DNA of 5,828 nt, from the NCBI GenBank assembly GCA_016209785.1, contig JACQVM010000085.1, forward strand, positions 1 through 5,828, in the 5' to 3' direction. The notes below the pieces were generated by a model. The model had not been told where the DNA came from and made no database searches. It saw only the letters and a program-made list of their open reading frames with translations. Made by a program: the position numbers and the translations under genes. Below are positions 1-5,828 of this stretch, piece by piece; position 1 is the first letter of the stretch, and each line of letters begins with the position of its first letter. This stretch comes from Candidatus Melainabacteria bacterium. GTDB taxonomy: Bacteria; Cyanobacteriota; Vampirovibrionia; Obscuribacterales; Obscuribacteraceae.

Positions 1-1215
1 GAGGGTGGAGCTGTTGAGGGACAATCCTAATGGAACCATGCAGAAAATGGCTAACAACAAGGTGATGGGCAGTGTGATGATTGCAACGAGACTTGTGCGC
101 CAGTTCTCGAGGAAAATAAAAATTGAAAGACCTGTTAGGAAGACAGCAAGAGCAAGTTCCTCCCACATGTTCTCGAACAAAATGTCTACGAAATGGGCAT
201 TGTCATAAGCTACCTGTATCTTGATTCCCGGATAGTCCCTTTCAAGTTGCTTGACGAGTTTTAGGACGCCGGATATGACTTTGGGTGAGCTGGAACCTGG
301 GGTTTGGACGACATTTACTGCAACGGTTTCTTCAATCTTGCCACCCGAGACAAAGTGGTAAGCGCTGCGCCGTTCCTGGAAGGTATCGCGTACTGAAGCT
401 ACGTCACGAAGGTAGATTGCCTTTCCTCCTGGCATAGCTGTGATGGGATGGTTTTCCAGGTCAGAGGCTCTGGTAGGGAGGCTGTCAAGCCTTACTATTG
501 CCTCTGTAGGTCCGCTTGTAAGGACGCCTGCAGTCCTGGCTATGTTGAAATCATCGATAATTCGTTTAACGTCAAGTATGGACAGACCATAGGCGCTTAA
601 CTTAGTGCGGTCGATCACGATTTGGAGCTGCCGCTTTCTACCACCGTAGGAGCTGACAGAGTAAACATTTTTTACTGTTTTGAGCCGATTTATGATGGCA
701 TTGTCTGCTAGCTGTCTTAAAGATACTGGGTCCCAACGCTTGTCTGCTGTAATGCTGAGAGTGAGGACGGGAATGTTGAGAGGATCGATTGGCACTACCC
801 ATGATGGCTTGAGATTGGCACCCGTGACTGGAAGATCACCTTGAACTACGTTCATGAGCGCTTGTACGTCAACAAGAGCCTTCTTCATGTCGGTGCCATA
901 TGGAAACTCCAAGGACACCATCGAAAAACCGTCTTGCGATGTGGAGCGGATGAAACGGACACCATCTATAGCAATCATTCTCTCTTCGATTGGTTTGGAG
1001 AGGTAAGTTTCTACCTCTTGTGCAGAGAGTCCTGGCATCATTGTGACGATGCCAAGCATGGGGCTTACGACATATGGCATCATGCGTCTGGGCATGTAGA
1101 AGTTGATGGCCAGCAGGCAGAGAATGATGACGCTGGCGTAGAATGCAATGACCCAATAGGGACGTTCAACGCACCAGGCTGAAATATTGAAGCCAGTGCG
1201 CTTGGATTCAGGCAT
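1..1215 (-). CDS. RND-family efflux permease (AcrB/CusA superfamily), 3' end beyond window
   Basis: This is the N-terminal 405 residues of an inner-membrane RND transporter, which exports substrates using the proton gradient. The frame stays open to base 1, so well over half of a typical roughly 1,000-residue protein is missing. Visible in order: a short cytoplasmic tail, TM1 at about residues 20-41, then the first periplasmic porter region with the family block MPGLSAQEVE (60-69), KPIEERM (74-80), STSQDGFSMVSLEF (91-104) and a YGTDM turn. TM2 follows at about 351-370 and TM3 at about 373-393, with FLENWR between them. The window ends as TM4 begins (LSLNSSTL), so the proton-relay acidic residues and the second porter half cannot be checked. 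The ATG shares its A with the TGA of the upstream adaptor gene, and a GGAG lies 11 bases ahead, so translational coupling is likely. Substrate class (metal or hydrophobic compounds) cannot be assigned. Family assignment is secure. Confidence 0.95.
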   Translation of the reverse strand, partial: MPESKRTGFNISAWCVERPYWVIAFYASVIILCLLAINFYMPRRMMPYVVSPMLGIVTMMPGLSAQEVETYLSKPIEERMIAIDGVRFIRSTSQDGFSMVSLEFPYGTDMKKALVDVQALMNVVQGDLPVTGANLKPSWVVPIDPLNIPVLTLSITADKRWDPVSLRQLADNAIINRLKTVKNVYSVSSYGGRKRQLQIVIDRTKLSAYGLSILDVKRIIDDFNIARTAGVLTSGPTEAIVRLDSLPTRASDLENHPITAMPGGKAIYLRDVASVRDTFQERRSAYHFVSGGKIEETVAVNVVQTPGSSSPKVISGVLKLVKQLERDYPGIKIQVAYDNAHFVDILFENMWEELALAVFLTGLSIFIFLENWRTSLVAIITLPITLLLAIFCMVPLGLSLNSSTL

Positions 1216-1230
1216 CAGTCCGCAAGCTCC
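1213..1230 (-). promoter_or_regulatory. Stop-start overlap with ribosome binding site for the RND permease
   Basis: On the minus strand the adaptor's TGA and the permease's ATG share one base (TGATG, 1217-1213). A GGAG at 1230-1227 lies 11 bases before the ATG, slightly far but usable. The arrangement implies that ribosomes finishing the adaptor reinitiate on the permease, which would keep the two subunits in balance. The overlap is read directly; coupling is inferred. Confidence 0.7.
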
Positions 1231-2924
1231 AGGAAAATCTCAGTGGTACCAACAGCTTTTTGACCTTCCTTCAGAGTGATTGTTAGCTGCCACAGACCAG
1301 GCATTGTGGGTTCGAAATTGATTTGGAAGCGGTCGTTAGCCGATTTAGCGACTGTTGGGCTTGGCACGGTCATTTTTGGCATGGTTAGCATATGAGAGGT
1401 TACATCAAGAGTCAGGTTGTCGGGCACGATTCCATGGATTGGTGCCACTTCAATGGCAAGCCTATTGATGCCTTGGATTGGCGGTTTGATAAACAGTTGT
1501 GTGGTCAGTATATAGTGGCGGAGGGTTTGCTTGACCGTGTAATTGTTTGTTTTTGCCAGGCGATTCGACGTAGGCGGTCTCGGGAGCTCGACCAGTCCAT
1601 CCTTGGTGTAGGCAGCGACCTCGACCAGATCACCGTCGCGAAGATAGGTTTGTCCTCGAGTAATAACAGCTTCACCAACGTTAAGTCCTTTAACAATTTC
1701 TGTCTTAACACCATCAGTAATACCGGTGGTAATGTAGCGTAGGCGGGCTTTGCCATCTTCGACTAACCAAGTGGCTCGTTGTTGGTCTTTGTCGATGATG
1801 GCCTCATTTGAGACGACAAGGACATTGTGCTTATCACGTTTTTGGAAATCAACTGTGACAAAGTGACCTGGCAAGATATGTCCTTCTCGGTTAGGAATGA
1901 GAGCTTCAGCTATAACCGTTCGTGTGGGGAGCTCTGCCTGTTTAAAGATAGATGTGACTTTGGCTTGAATTGGTTTGCCTAGTTTTTGTTTGTCTGTCCA
2001 GATTTTTACTGGTGTGCCAATTTTGATGTCCTGAATGTCTGAAAGAGCAACGTTGGATTGGATGCGGATTGGGTCAATCTGAGCTACTCGCATGAGCTCA
2101 GTTTCTGGTTTTGCTAATATGCCAAGGTCTAGCTTTCTGTCTGTGACAACGCCGTTGACTGGTGCGTAGATGCGGGTGTAGTCTCGGATGATGTTTTGGG
2201 TTAGAGCGCTGGCAGAAGCCTTTGTGAGGAGAGACTTGGACTCTTTTAGCCTGTACTCGGCGGCTTCAGATGCCATTTCGGCAGCATGACACTGGGACAA
2301 GGCTTGCTCGTATTTTGACTTTGAGGCTTCGTACTGGGCAAGCTCACGATCATACTCTTCTTGATAAATGATCTGTTGTTTAAGCAAAGCTGCTTCACGT
2401 TTTATTTCTTTCTCCCAATATTCAAGATTAGCCTTTGCCTCGTGAATGACTGAGCTGAAGTGTCTTGTGTGGGCAAGCGCTTCTTCGTGGGCTTTTCTTG
2501 CGGCAAGATAAGCATTTTGTGCTGCCTCTTGGGCAGATTTAGCTTCGTTGAGTCTGGCGGAGAGCTCTATGCTATCAAGCTGAGCCAGGAGCTGTCCTTT
2601 GTGCACAAAATCTCCGGAATAGACCGGTAGCCTAACGATCCAGCCTTGCACACGCGGGAAGATAGGGATGTCATTGAAAGCATCTGCTGTGCCTGTGTAG
2701 GTTACGACATCCCCCACTGTAGCGTGGACAACGGTTTCAGTTGCAACTGGCATGGCCCCTGGAGGTACCTGAACTGTCATCTCCATTGTCAGTGATTTAA
2801 GAAAGTCCATTCTGTTTGGATTGCGAAAGGCTTGCACAAATGACTGAACTAAGACGTACAGGACAATTAACCCTATTGTCGGTAGCACAAATTTGGCAAT
2901 AAGTTTAGACAATGGTAGGTGCAC
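1215..2924 (-). CDS. RND periplasmic adaptor (membrane fusion protein) with C-terminal FixH/YtkA-like domain
   Basis: This periplasmic adaptor should link the downstream RND permease to an outer-membrane channel. With the GTG start it has 569 residues, longer than typical adaptors of about 350-420. In order: an uncleaved-looking membrane anchor (about 10-32, no lipobox), the first lipoyl half (about 85-118, with GWIVRLPVYSGDFVHKGQ), a long Ala/Glu/Lys-rich coiled-coil hairpin (about 119-248), the second lipoyl half (about 249-283, IYAPVNGVVTDR), a beta-barrel (about 284-362) and a membrane-proximal domain (about 363-437). A C-terminal extension (about 470-569) resembles FixH/YtkA-like domains and contains HMLTMPKM and MPGLWQLTI. 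The hairpin tip keeps R176, L180 and EYD (190-192). No CusB-type N-terminal metal-binding motif is seen. GTG 2924 was chosen because GGAG lies 8 bases upstream and the anchor then sits near the N terminus. In-frame ATG 2954 and TTG 2981 lack a clear ribosome binding site. The stop overlaps the permease start. Confidence 0.93.
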   Translation of the reverse strand: MHLPLSKLIAKFVLPTIGLIVLYVLVQSFVQAFRNPNRMDFLKSLTMEMTVQVPPGAMPVATETVVHATVGDVVTYTGTADAFNDIPIFPRVQGWIVRLPVYSGDFVHKGQLLAQLDSIELSARLNEAKSAQEAAQNAYLAARKAHEEALAHTRHFSSVIHEAKANLEYWEKEIKREAALLKQQIIYQEEYDRELAQYEASKSKYEQALSQCHAAEMASEAAEYRLKESKSLLTKASASALTQNIIRDYTRIYAPVNGVVTDRKLDLGILAKPETELMRVAQIDPIRIQSNVALSDIQDIKIGTPVKIWTDKQKLGKPIQAKVTSIFKQAELPTRTVIAEALIPNREGHILPGHFVTVDFQKRDKHNVLVVSNEAIIDKDQQRATWLVEDGKARLRYITTGITDGVKTEIVKGLNVGEAVITRGQTYLRDGDLVEVAAYTKDGLVELPRPPTSNRLAKTNNYTVKQTLRHYILTTQLFIKPPIQGINRLAIEVAPIHGIVPDNLTLDVTSHMLTMPKMTVPSPTVAKSANDRFQINFEPTMPGLWQLTITLKEGQKAVGTTEIFLELAD

Positions 2925-2936
2925 GCAAAGTTCTCC
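2922..2936 (-). promoter_or_regulatory. Ribosome binding site and GTG start of the adaptor gene
   Basis: On the minus strand GGAGAA (2936-2931) precedes GTG (2924-2922), with 8 bases between GGAG and the start codon. This is the best-placed Shine-Dalgarno sequence among the in-frame starts TTG 2981, ATG 2954 and GTG 2924. It gives a protein beginning MHLPLSKLIAKF just before the membrane anchor. Confidence 0.55.
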
Positions 2937-2991
2937 ATATGGGACTATTCCCATCGTGACGGATGAGATACTTAAGGACAAGCATCTGCTT

Positions 2992-3021
2992 ATTTAACTC
3001 AAGAAGTAAATGCTCATCCAA
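2992..3021 (-). promoter_or_regulatory. Candidate sigma-70-type promoter for the efflux operon
   Basis: On the minus strand a -35-like TTGGAT (3021-3016) and a -10-like TTAAAT (2997-2992) are separated by 18 bases. Transcription would start near 2985, about 60 bases before the GTG start. That would leave TTG 2981 almost without a leader, in keeping with the downstream start. Both hexamers are only partial matches, so the call is tentative. Confidence 0.3.
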
Positions 3022-3046
3022 AAGGATGACCAAGTTTCTTGATTAA
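2994..3046. repeat. Nested inverted repeat in the divergent intergenic region
   Basis: The outer arms are TTAACTCAAGAA (2994-3005) and TTCTTGATTAA (3036-3046), pairing over 11 positions with one bulged C at 2998. Nested inside is a perfect 6-base stem, TCATCC (3014-3019) and GGATGA (3024-3029), closed by an AAAA loop. No T-run follows either arm, and both flanking genes read away from it, so it does not look like a terminator. It overlaps the candidate efflux promoter, so it could be an operator or a structured element. Confidence 0.5.
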
Positions 3047-3107
3047 CCTATAGTACGGGAGAAGAGATGTACCCAGCTTGGCGGATTTGTAGGGACAAGA
3101 GGACTGA

Positions 3108-3129
3108 AATAATTGTACAGGGCACCTGT
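3108..3129 (+). promoter_or_regulatory. Possible -10 element and small palindrome upstream of the ATPase
   Basis: A -10-like AATAAT (3108-3113) is followed by the palindrome ACAGG-GCA-CCTGT (3117-3129), ending 39 bases before the GTG start. The only -35-like hexamer nearby is a poor TTGTAG (3087-3092) with a 15-base spacer. If the -10 is real, the palindrome would sit at the transcription start, a usual repressor position. Five-base arms can arise by chance, so this is weak. Confidence 0.2.
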
Positions 3130-3156
3130 TTCTAGCGTTCAGAGTATTGGAAAGTC

Positions 3157-3171
3157 AGGGGGTATGGTGTG
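3157..3171 (+). promoter_or_regulatory. Ribosome binding site and GTG start of the P-type ATPase
   Basis: AGGGGG (3157-3162) lies 6 bases before GTG (3169-3171). The frame is closed upstream by a TAG at 3133-3135 and has no in-frame ATG between that stop and the conserved N-terminal domain. The nearby ATG at 3164 is in another frame and stops after six codons. GTG 3169 is therefore the most likely start. Confidence 0.6.
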
Positions 3172-5828
3172 TCTCAGCCTTTGATTAGTAAGGGAGCACT
3201 GTTAACGCCCACCTTGGCGTTAGAGGCAAGCAATCGTCAATTGGCACAATCAAAGGCCGATGACGTGGTGGGGTTGCTTGGTACAAACATAGCTATTGGG
3301 TTGAGTAGCCAGGTTGCATGGAAGCGGCTTGAGGAGTTTGGCGCTAATGAGATAGAAACACAGGTGAAGGAACGTTGGCCGGCTATCCTGTTTGGTCAGT
3401 TTCAATCCAGTGTTGTGGTACTTCTCTTGGTCGCATCTGGTATTTCATATGCTTGTCAGGAAATACTGCAGGCCTTGGGCATTATGATGGCAGTGTTGAT
3501 CAATGCCAGTGTTGGCTTTTTTATGGAGCTTAGAGCAAAGACATCTTTGGAGGCACTGGCAAGGTTGTCCGGGGCTGTAGTGCGGGCAAGACGTGATGGC
3601 AAGGAAGTCGAGCTTCCCGTCAGGGAACTGGTGCCCGGTGACATTGTTGTTCTAGGGCAAGGCAGCCGTATACCGGCTGATTTAAGATTTGTTGAGTCAG
3701 CTAGCTTGAGTGTAGATGAGTCGGCCATGACAGGCGAGAGTGTTCCTGTGTGGAAGACACATGAATGGATAGAGTTGGAGAATGAATATTGTACGCTTGG
3801 CTTTCAAGGGACAATTGTTGTTAGTGGGCGAGCTGTTGGGGTGGTGACGGCAACCGGTTCGGCAAGCAGACTGGGGCAGTTGGGGAGACTTGTTGCAACT
3901 ACTGCCTCTGGGGAAACACCGCTAAGACGGCGCTTGGAAGTCATGGGCCGGCAACTGAGCATCTTGACTGTTGTTGTGTGTGTGGCTGTAACGGTAATTG
4001 GTATCTGGCAGAAGCACAATGTTTGGATTATGCTGCAAACTGGCATTGCTCTTGCCGTTGCAGCCGTGCCGGAGGGACTGCCGGTTTTAGCTACGCTTGC
4101 ACTGGCTATTGGTACTCAACGAATGGTAAGAGCAAAGGCGCTTTTACGTACTTTGGCAGCGGTAGAGACTTTGGGTTGTACCAATGTCATTTGCAGTGAT
4201 AAAACCGGAACTCTTACAGAAAACAAGATGAGCGTAACCGATGTTGTATATGGTAAACGACATGTGAAGGTGGGTGGAGCAGGTTATGAGCTACAGGGGC
4301 AGTTTAAAGAATTAGACAAGGTGATTCAAATAAACATGGAGCCGGAACTGCTGGATCTTTTACGCGCAGGCGCGTTGTGCAACGATGCAAGCATTCGGAA
4401 AGAGGAAGGGGACTTGAGTGTTCATGGCGATCCAACGGAGGCAGCACTATTGGTGGTGGCAGCAAAGGCTGGCATGAATAAGGATGCTCTTGCTGCTGAA
4501 TTCCGCAGAATCGAGGAGTTTCCGTTTGAAGTTAAGAAGAAAAGAATGACCACGGTGCATGAAAAGTCCGATGGGAAGCTATTTGCATGTATAAAGGGCT
4601 CGCCAGAGGCACTTTTTGTGCTTGCAAGGTGGTGGCTATCAGCAGAGGGCAAGAAGGAGTTTTCTGGCCAGAGCTTACAGTGGTTTGAAGAGCAGAATGC
4701 TAAGCTGGCCGGACAAGGGCTGAGAGTACTTGCTGTTGGCATGAAAGAACTTGATGACAAGCTTGTTTGCTTGGATCAAAAACTAATCGAGAAGGATATT
4801 ACGTTGCTTGGTCTTGTTGGAATGTGTGATCGCCCGAAGCCAGGGGTCAGAGAAGCAATTGCGCAATGTCATGATGCGGGTATTCGTGTGATCATGGTTA
4901 CCGGAGACCAAAAGGCAACAGCACGGTCTATTGCGGAAGAACTGCAAATTATTTCACAGGAGGCTCCTGAGGGCGCCGTCTTAAGTGGTGATGAGCTCGA
5001 GACACTGAGCAGTCAACAATTAACACGGGCGCTGGGGCAGACGTCAGTGCTTGCCAGGGTAACTCCTGAAATGAAGCTTTCAGTGGTGAGAAGCTTGCAG
5101 GAGCAAGGGGCGGTGGTGGCAATGACAGGTGACGGTGTCAATGATGCACCTGCATTGAAGCAAGCAAATATAGGGGTGGCGATGGGAAAACGAGGTACTG
5201 ATCTGGCTCGCGAGGTATCGGAGATGATCATCACAGATGATAACTTTGCAAGCATCGTCAAAGCAGTTGAGCAAGGCAGAATAATTTATCGGAATATTCA
5301 GAGGTCAGTTGGATACCTGCTGACAGCAAGCATTAGTGCAGTATCGACAATTGCCTTTGGTGTCATATTTAATACCGGTCTACCGCTTACCCCCCTGCAG
5401 CTTCTCTGGCTGAATCTTATTATGCACATATTTCCGGGACTTGGCATTGTCTTGCAACGGGCGGACAGGGGCATTATGATGCAGGCGCCGCGCGGTGGAC
5501 AAGAAGAGTTGTTGGGCAAGCATGAGCACATACAGATCTGGATTCGAAGTGTGATTGTATCTTTGACAGTTATTGGCATTCTACAGATTCATACAAAAAT
5601 AAGTGGCGATGCGCCTTGCGTAACGACTGTTGGATTGACAGGAATATCCATGGCTCTTTTGTTCCAGGCGTGGTCTTGGCTTGAGGTAAATTCGCAAAGT
5701 AAGTGGAGAGGAATGGCGGTTAACTGGCCGATGGTGATTAATATGGGTATTGCATATGGACTTTTATTGAGCGCAATCTACCTGCCCGGATTGCAAAAAA
5801 TTCTTGGGACTGTGCCCCTAACATGGAC
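3169..5828 (+). CDS. P-type cation-transporting ATPase (P2, Ca2+-ATPase-like), C-terminus beyond window
   Basis: This inner-membrane pump moves a cation by ATP-driven autophosphorylation. 886 codons are visible without a stop; only the last part of the C-terminal membrane region should be missing. Seen in order: the N-terminal cation-ATPase domain (about 28-75), TM1-TM2 (about 72-118), an actuator domain with VPGDIV (155-160) and TGES (188-191), TM3, TM4 with PEGLP (301-305), the phosphorylation loop DKTGTLT with Asp344, a nucleotide-binding domain with KGSPE (476-480), DRPKP (554-558), MVTGD (576-580) and the hinge TGDGVNDAP (653-661), then TM5 onward. All catalytic residues are present. PEGLP and overall architecture place it near SERCA/PMR1-type pumps, and there is no N-terminal CXXC metal-binding domain. 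However, TM5 has Ser721 and Ala724 and TM6 has Met752 and His753 where Ca2+ pumps have Asn, Glu, Thr and Asp, so Ca2+ specificity is not supported. GTG 3169 follows AGGGGG by 6 bases; ATG 3164 is out of frame. Divergent from the efflux operon. Confidence 0.95.
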   Translation, partial: MSQPLISKGALLTPTLALEASNRQLAQSKADDVVGLLGTNIAIGLSSQVAWKRLEEFGANEIETQVKERWPAILFGQFQSSVVVLLLVASGISYACQEILQALGIMMAVLINASVGFFMELRAKTSLEALARLSGAVVRARRDGKEVELPVRELVPGDIVVLGQGSRIPADLRFVESASLSVDESAMTGESVPVWKTHEWIELENEYCTLGFQGTIVVSGRAVGVVTATGSASRLGQLGRLVATTASGETPLRRRLEVMGRQLSILTVVVCVAVTVIGIWQKHNVWIMLQTGIALAVAAVPEGLPVLATLALAIGTQRMVRAKALLRTLAAVETLGCTNVICSDKTGTLTENKMSVTDVVYGKRHVKVGGAGYELQGQFKELDKVIQINMEPELLDLLRAGALCNDASIRKEEGDLSVHGDPTEAALLVVAAKAGMNKDALAAEFRRIEEFPFEVKKKRMTTVHEKSDGKLFACIKGSPEALFVLARWWLSAEGKKEFSGQSLQWFEEQNAKLAGQGLRVLAVGMKELDDKLVCLDQKLIEKDITLLGLVGMCDRPKPGVREAIAQCHDAGIRVIMVTGDQKATARSIAEELQIISQEAPEGAVLSGDELETLSSQQLTRALGQTSVLARVTPEMKLSVVRSLQEQGAVVAMTGDGVNDAPALKQANIGVAMGKRGTDLAREVSEMIITDDNFASIVKAVEQGRIIYRNIQRSVGYLLTASISAVSTIAFGVIFNTGLPLTPLQLLWLNLIMHIFPGLGIVLQRADRGIMMQAPRGGQEELLGKHEHIQIWIRSVIVSLTVIGILQIHTKISGDAPCVTTVGLTGISMALLFQAWSWLEVNSQSKWRGMAVNWPMVINMGIAYGLLLSAIYLPGLQKILGTVPLTW

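Noticed and set aside
841..1182. Open frame on the plus strand across the RND permease
   Set aside because: It lies opposite the well-conserved first porter region of the permease and its translation has no recognisable family features.
1392..1756. Open frames on both strands inside the adaptor gene
   Set aside because: They overlap the adaptor's membrane-proximal and C-terminal domains in other frames and have no independent support.
2905..2985. A 26-codon minus-strand reading frame from ATG 2985, ending just inside the adaptor gene
   Set aside because: It has no ribosome binding site, its product is unremarkable, and it overlaps the adaptor start in another frame. A leader peptide cannot be excluded but nothing supports one.
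2999..3042. Rho-independent terminator
   Set aside because: The stems are followed by no T-run on either strand, and both neighbouring genes are transcribed away from the site.
3164..3181. ATG at 3164 as the ATPase start
   Set aside because: It is out of frame with the ATPase and meets a TGA after six codons.
3456..4046. Minus-strand open frames across the first half of the P-type ATPase
   Set aside because: They are antisense to the actuator domain, which has clear conserved motifs; the Ser/Thr-rich, low-information translations are typical of antisense frames.
4422..5579. Minus-strand open frames across the second half of the P-type ATPase
   Set aside because: They are antisense to the nucleotide-binding and C-terminal membrane regions and show no family motifs.

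Overview
The window reads as chromosomal or accessory DNA from a diderm (Gram-negative-type) bacterium of moderate GC content. The main reason is that it encodes a tripartite-type RND efflux system, whose adaptor and pump span the inner membrane and periplasm. I cannot name the genus. Two of the three genes use non-ATG starts (GTG) backed by good Shine-Dalgarno sequences.

Layout: there are two divergent transcription units and three protein genes. On the minus strand, from about 2924 down to the left edge, lies an operon. Its first gene encodes a 569-residue membrane fusion (periplasmic adaptor) protein with an extra C-terminal FixH/YtkA-like domain. Its second gene encodes an RND inner-membrane permease, of which the first 405 residues are present. 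The adaptor stop and the permease start share one base (TGATG), a sign of translational coupling. On the plus strand, from 3169 to the right edge, lies a nearly complete P-type ATPase of the Ca2+-pump-like (P2) superfamily, with 886 codons visible and no stop yet. The 244-base gap between the two units holds a nested inverted repeat (2994-3046), a candidate minus-strand promoter overlapping that repeat, and a short palindrome upstream of the ATPase. No RNA gene, insertion sequence or CRISPR array was seen.

How the genes may work together: adaptor and permease should form the inner-membrane and periplasmic parts of a proton-driven efflux pump. The adaptor keeps most of the hairpin-tip motif used to dock to a TolC-family outer-membrane channel, but no channel gene is in view. 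The divergent P-type ATPase pumps an unidentified cation across the inner membrane. It has every catalytic motif but lacks most of the residues that bind Ca2+ in SERCA-type pumps. The Met-rich motif in the adaptor's extra domain, the neighbouring cation ATPase and the shared intergenic region together suggest a metal or cation export locus. That link is inference; the substrate of neither transporter can be read from this sequence.
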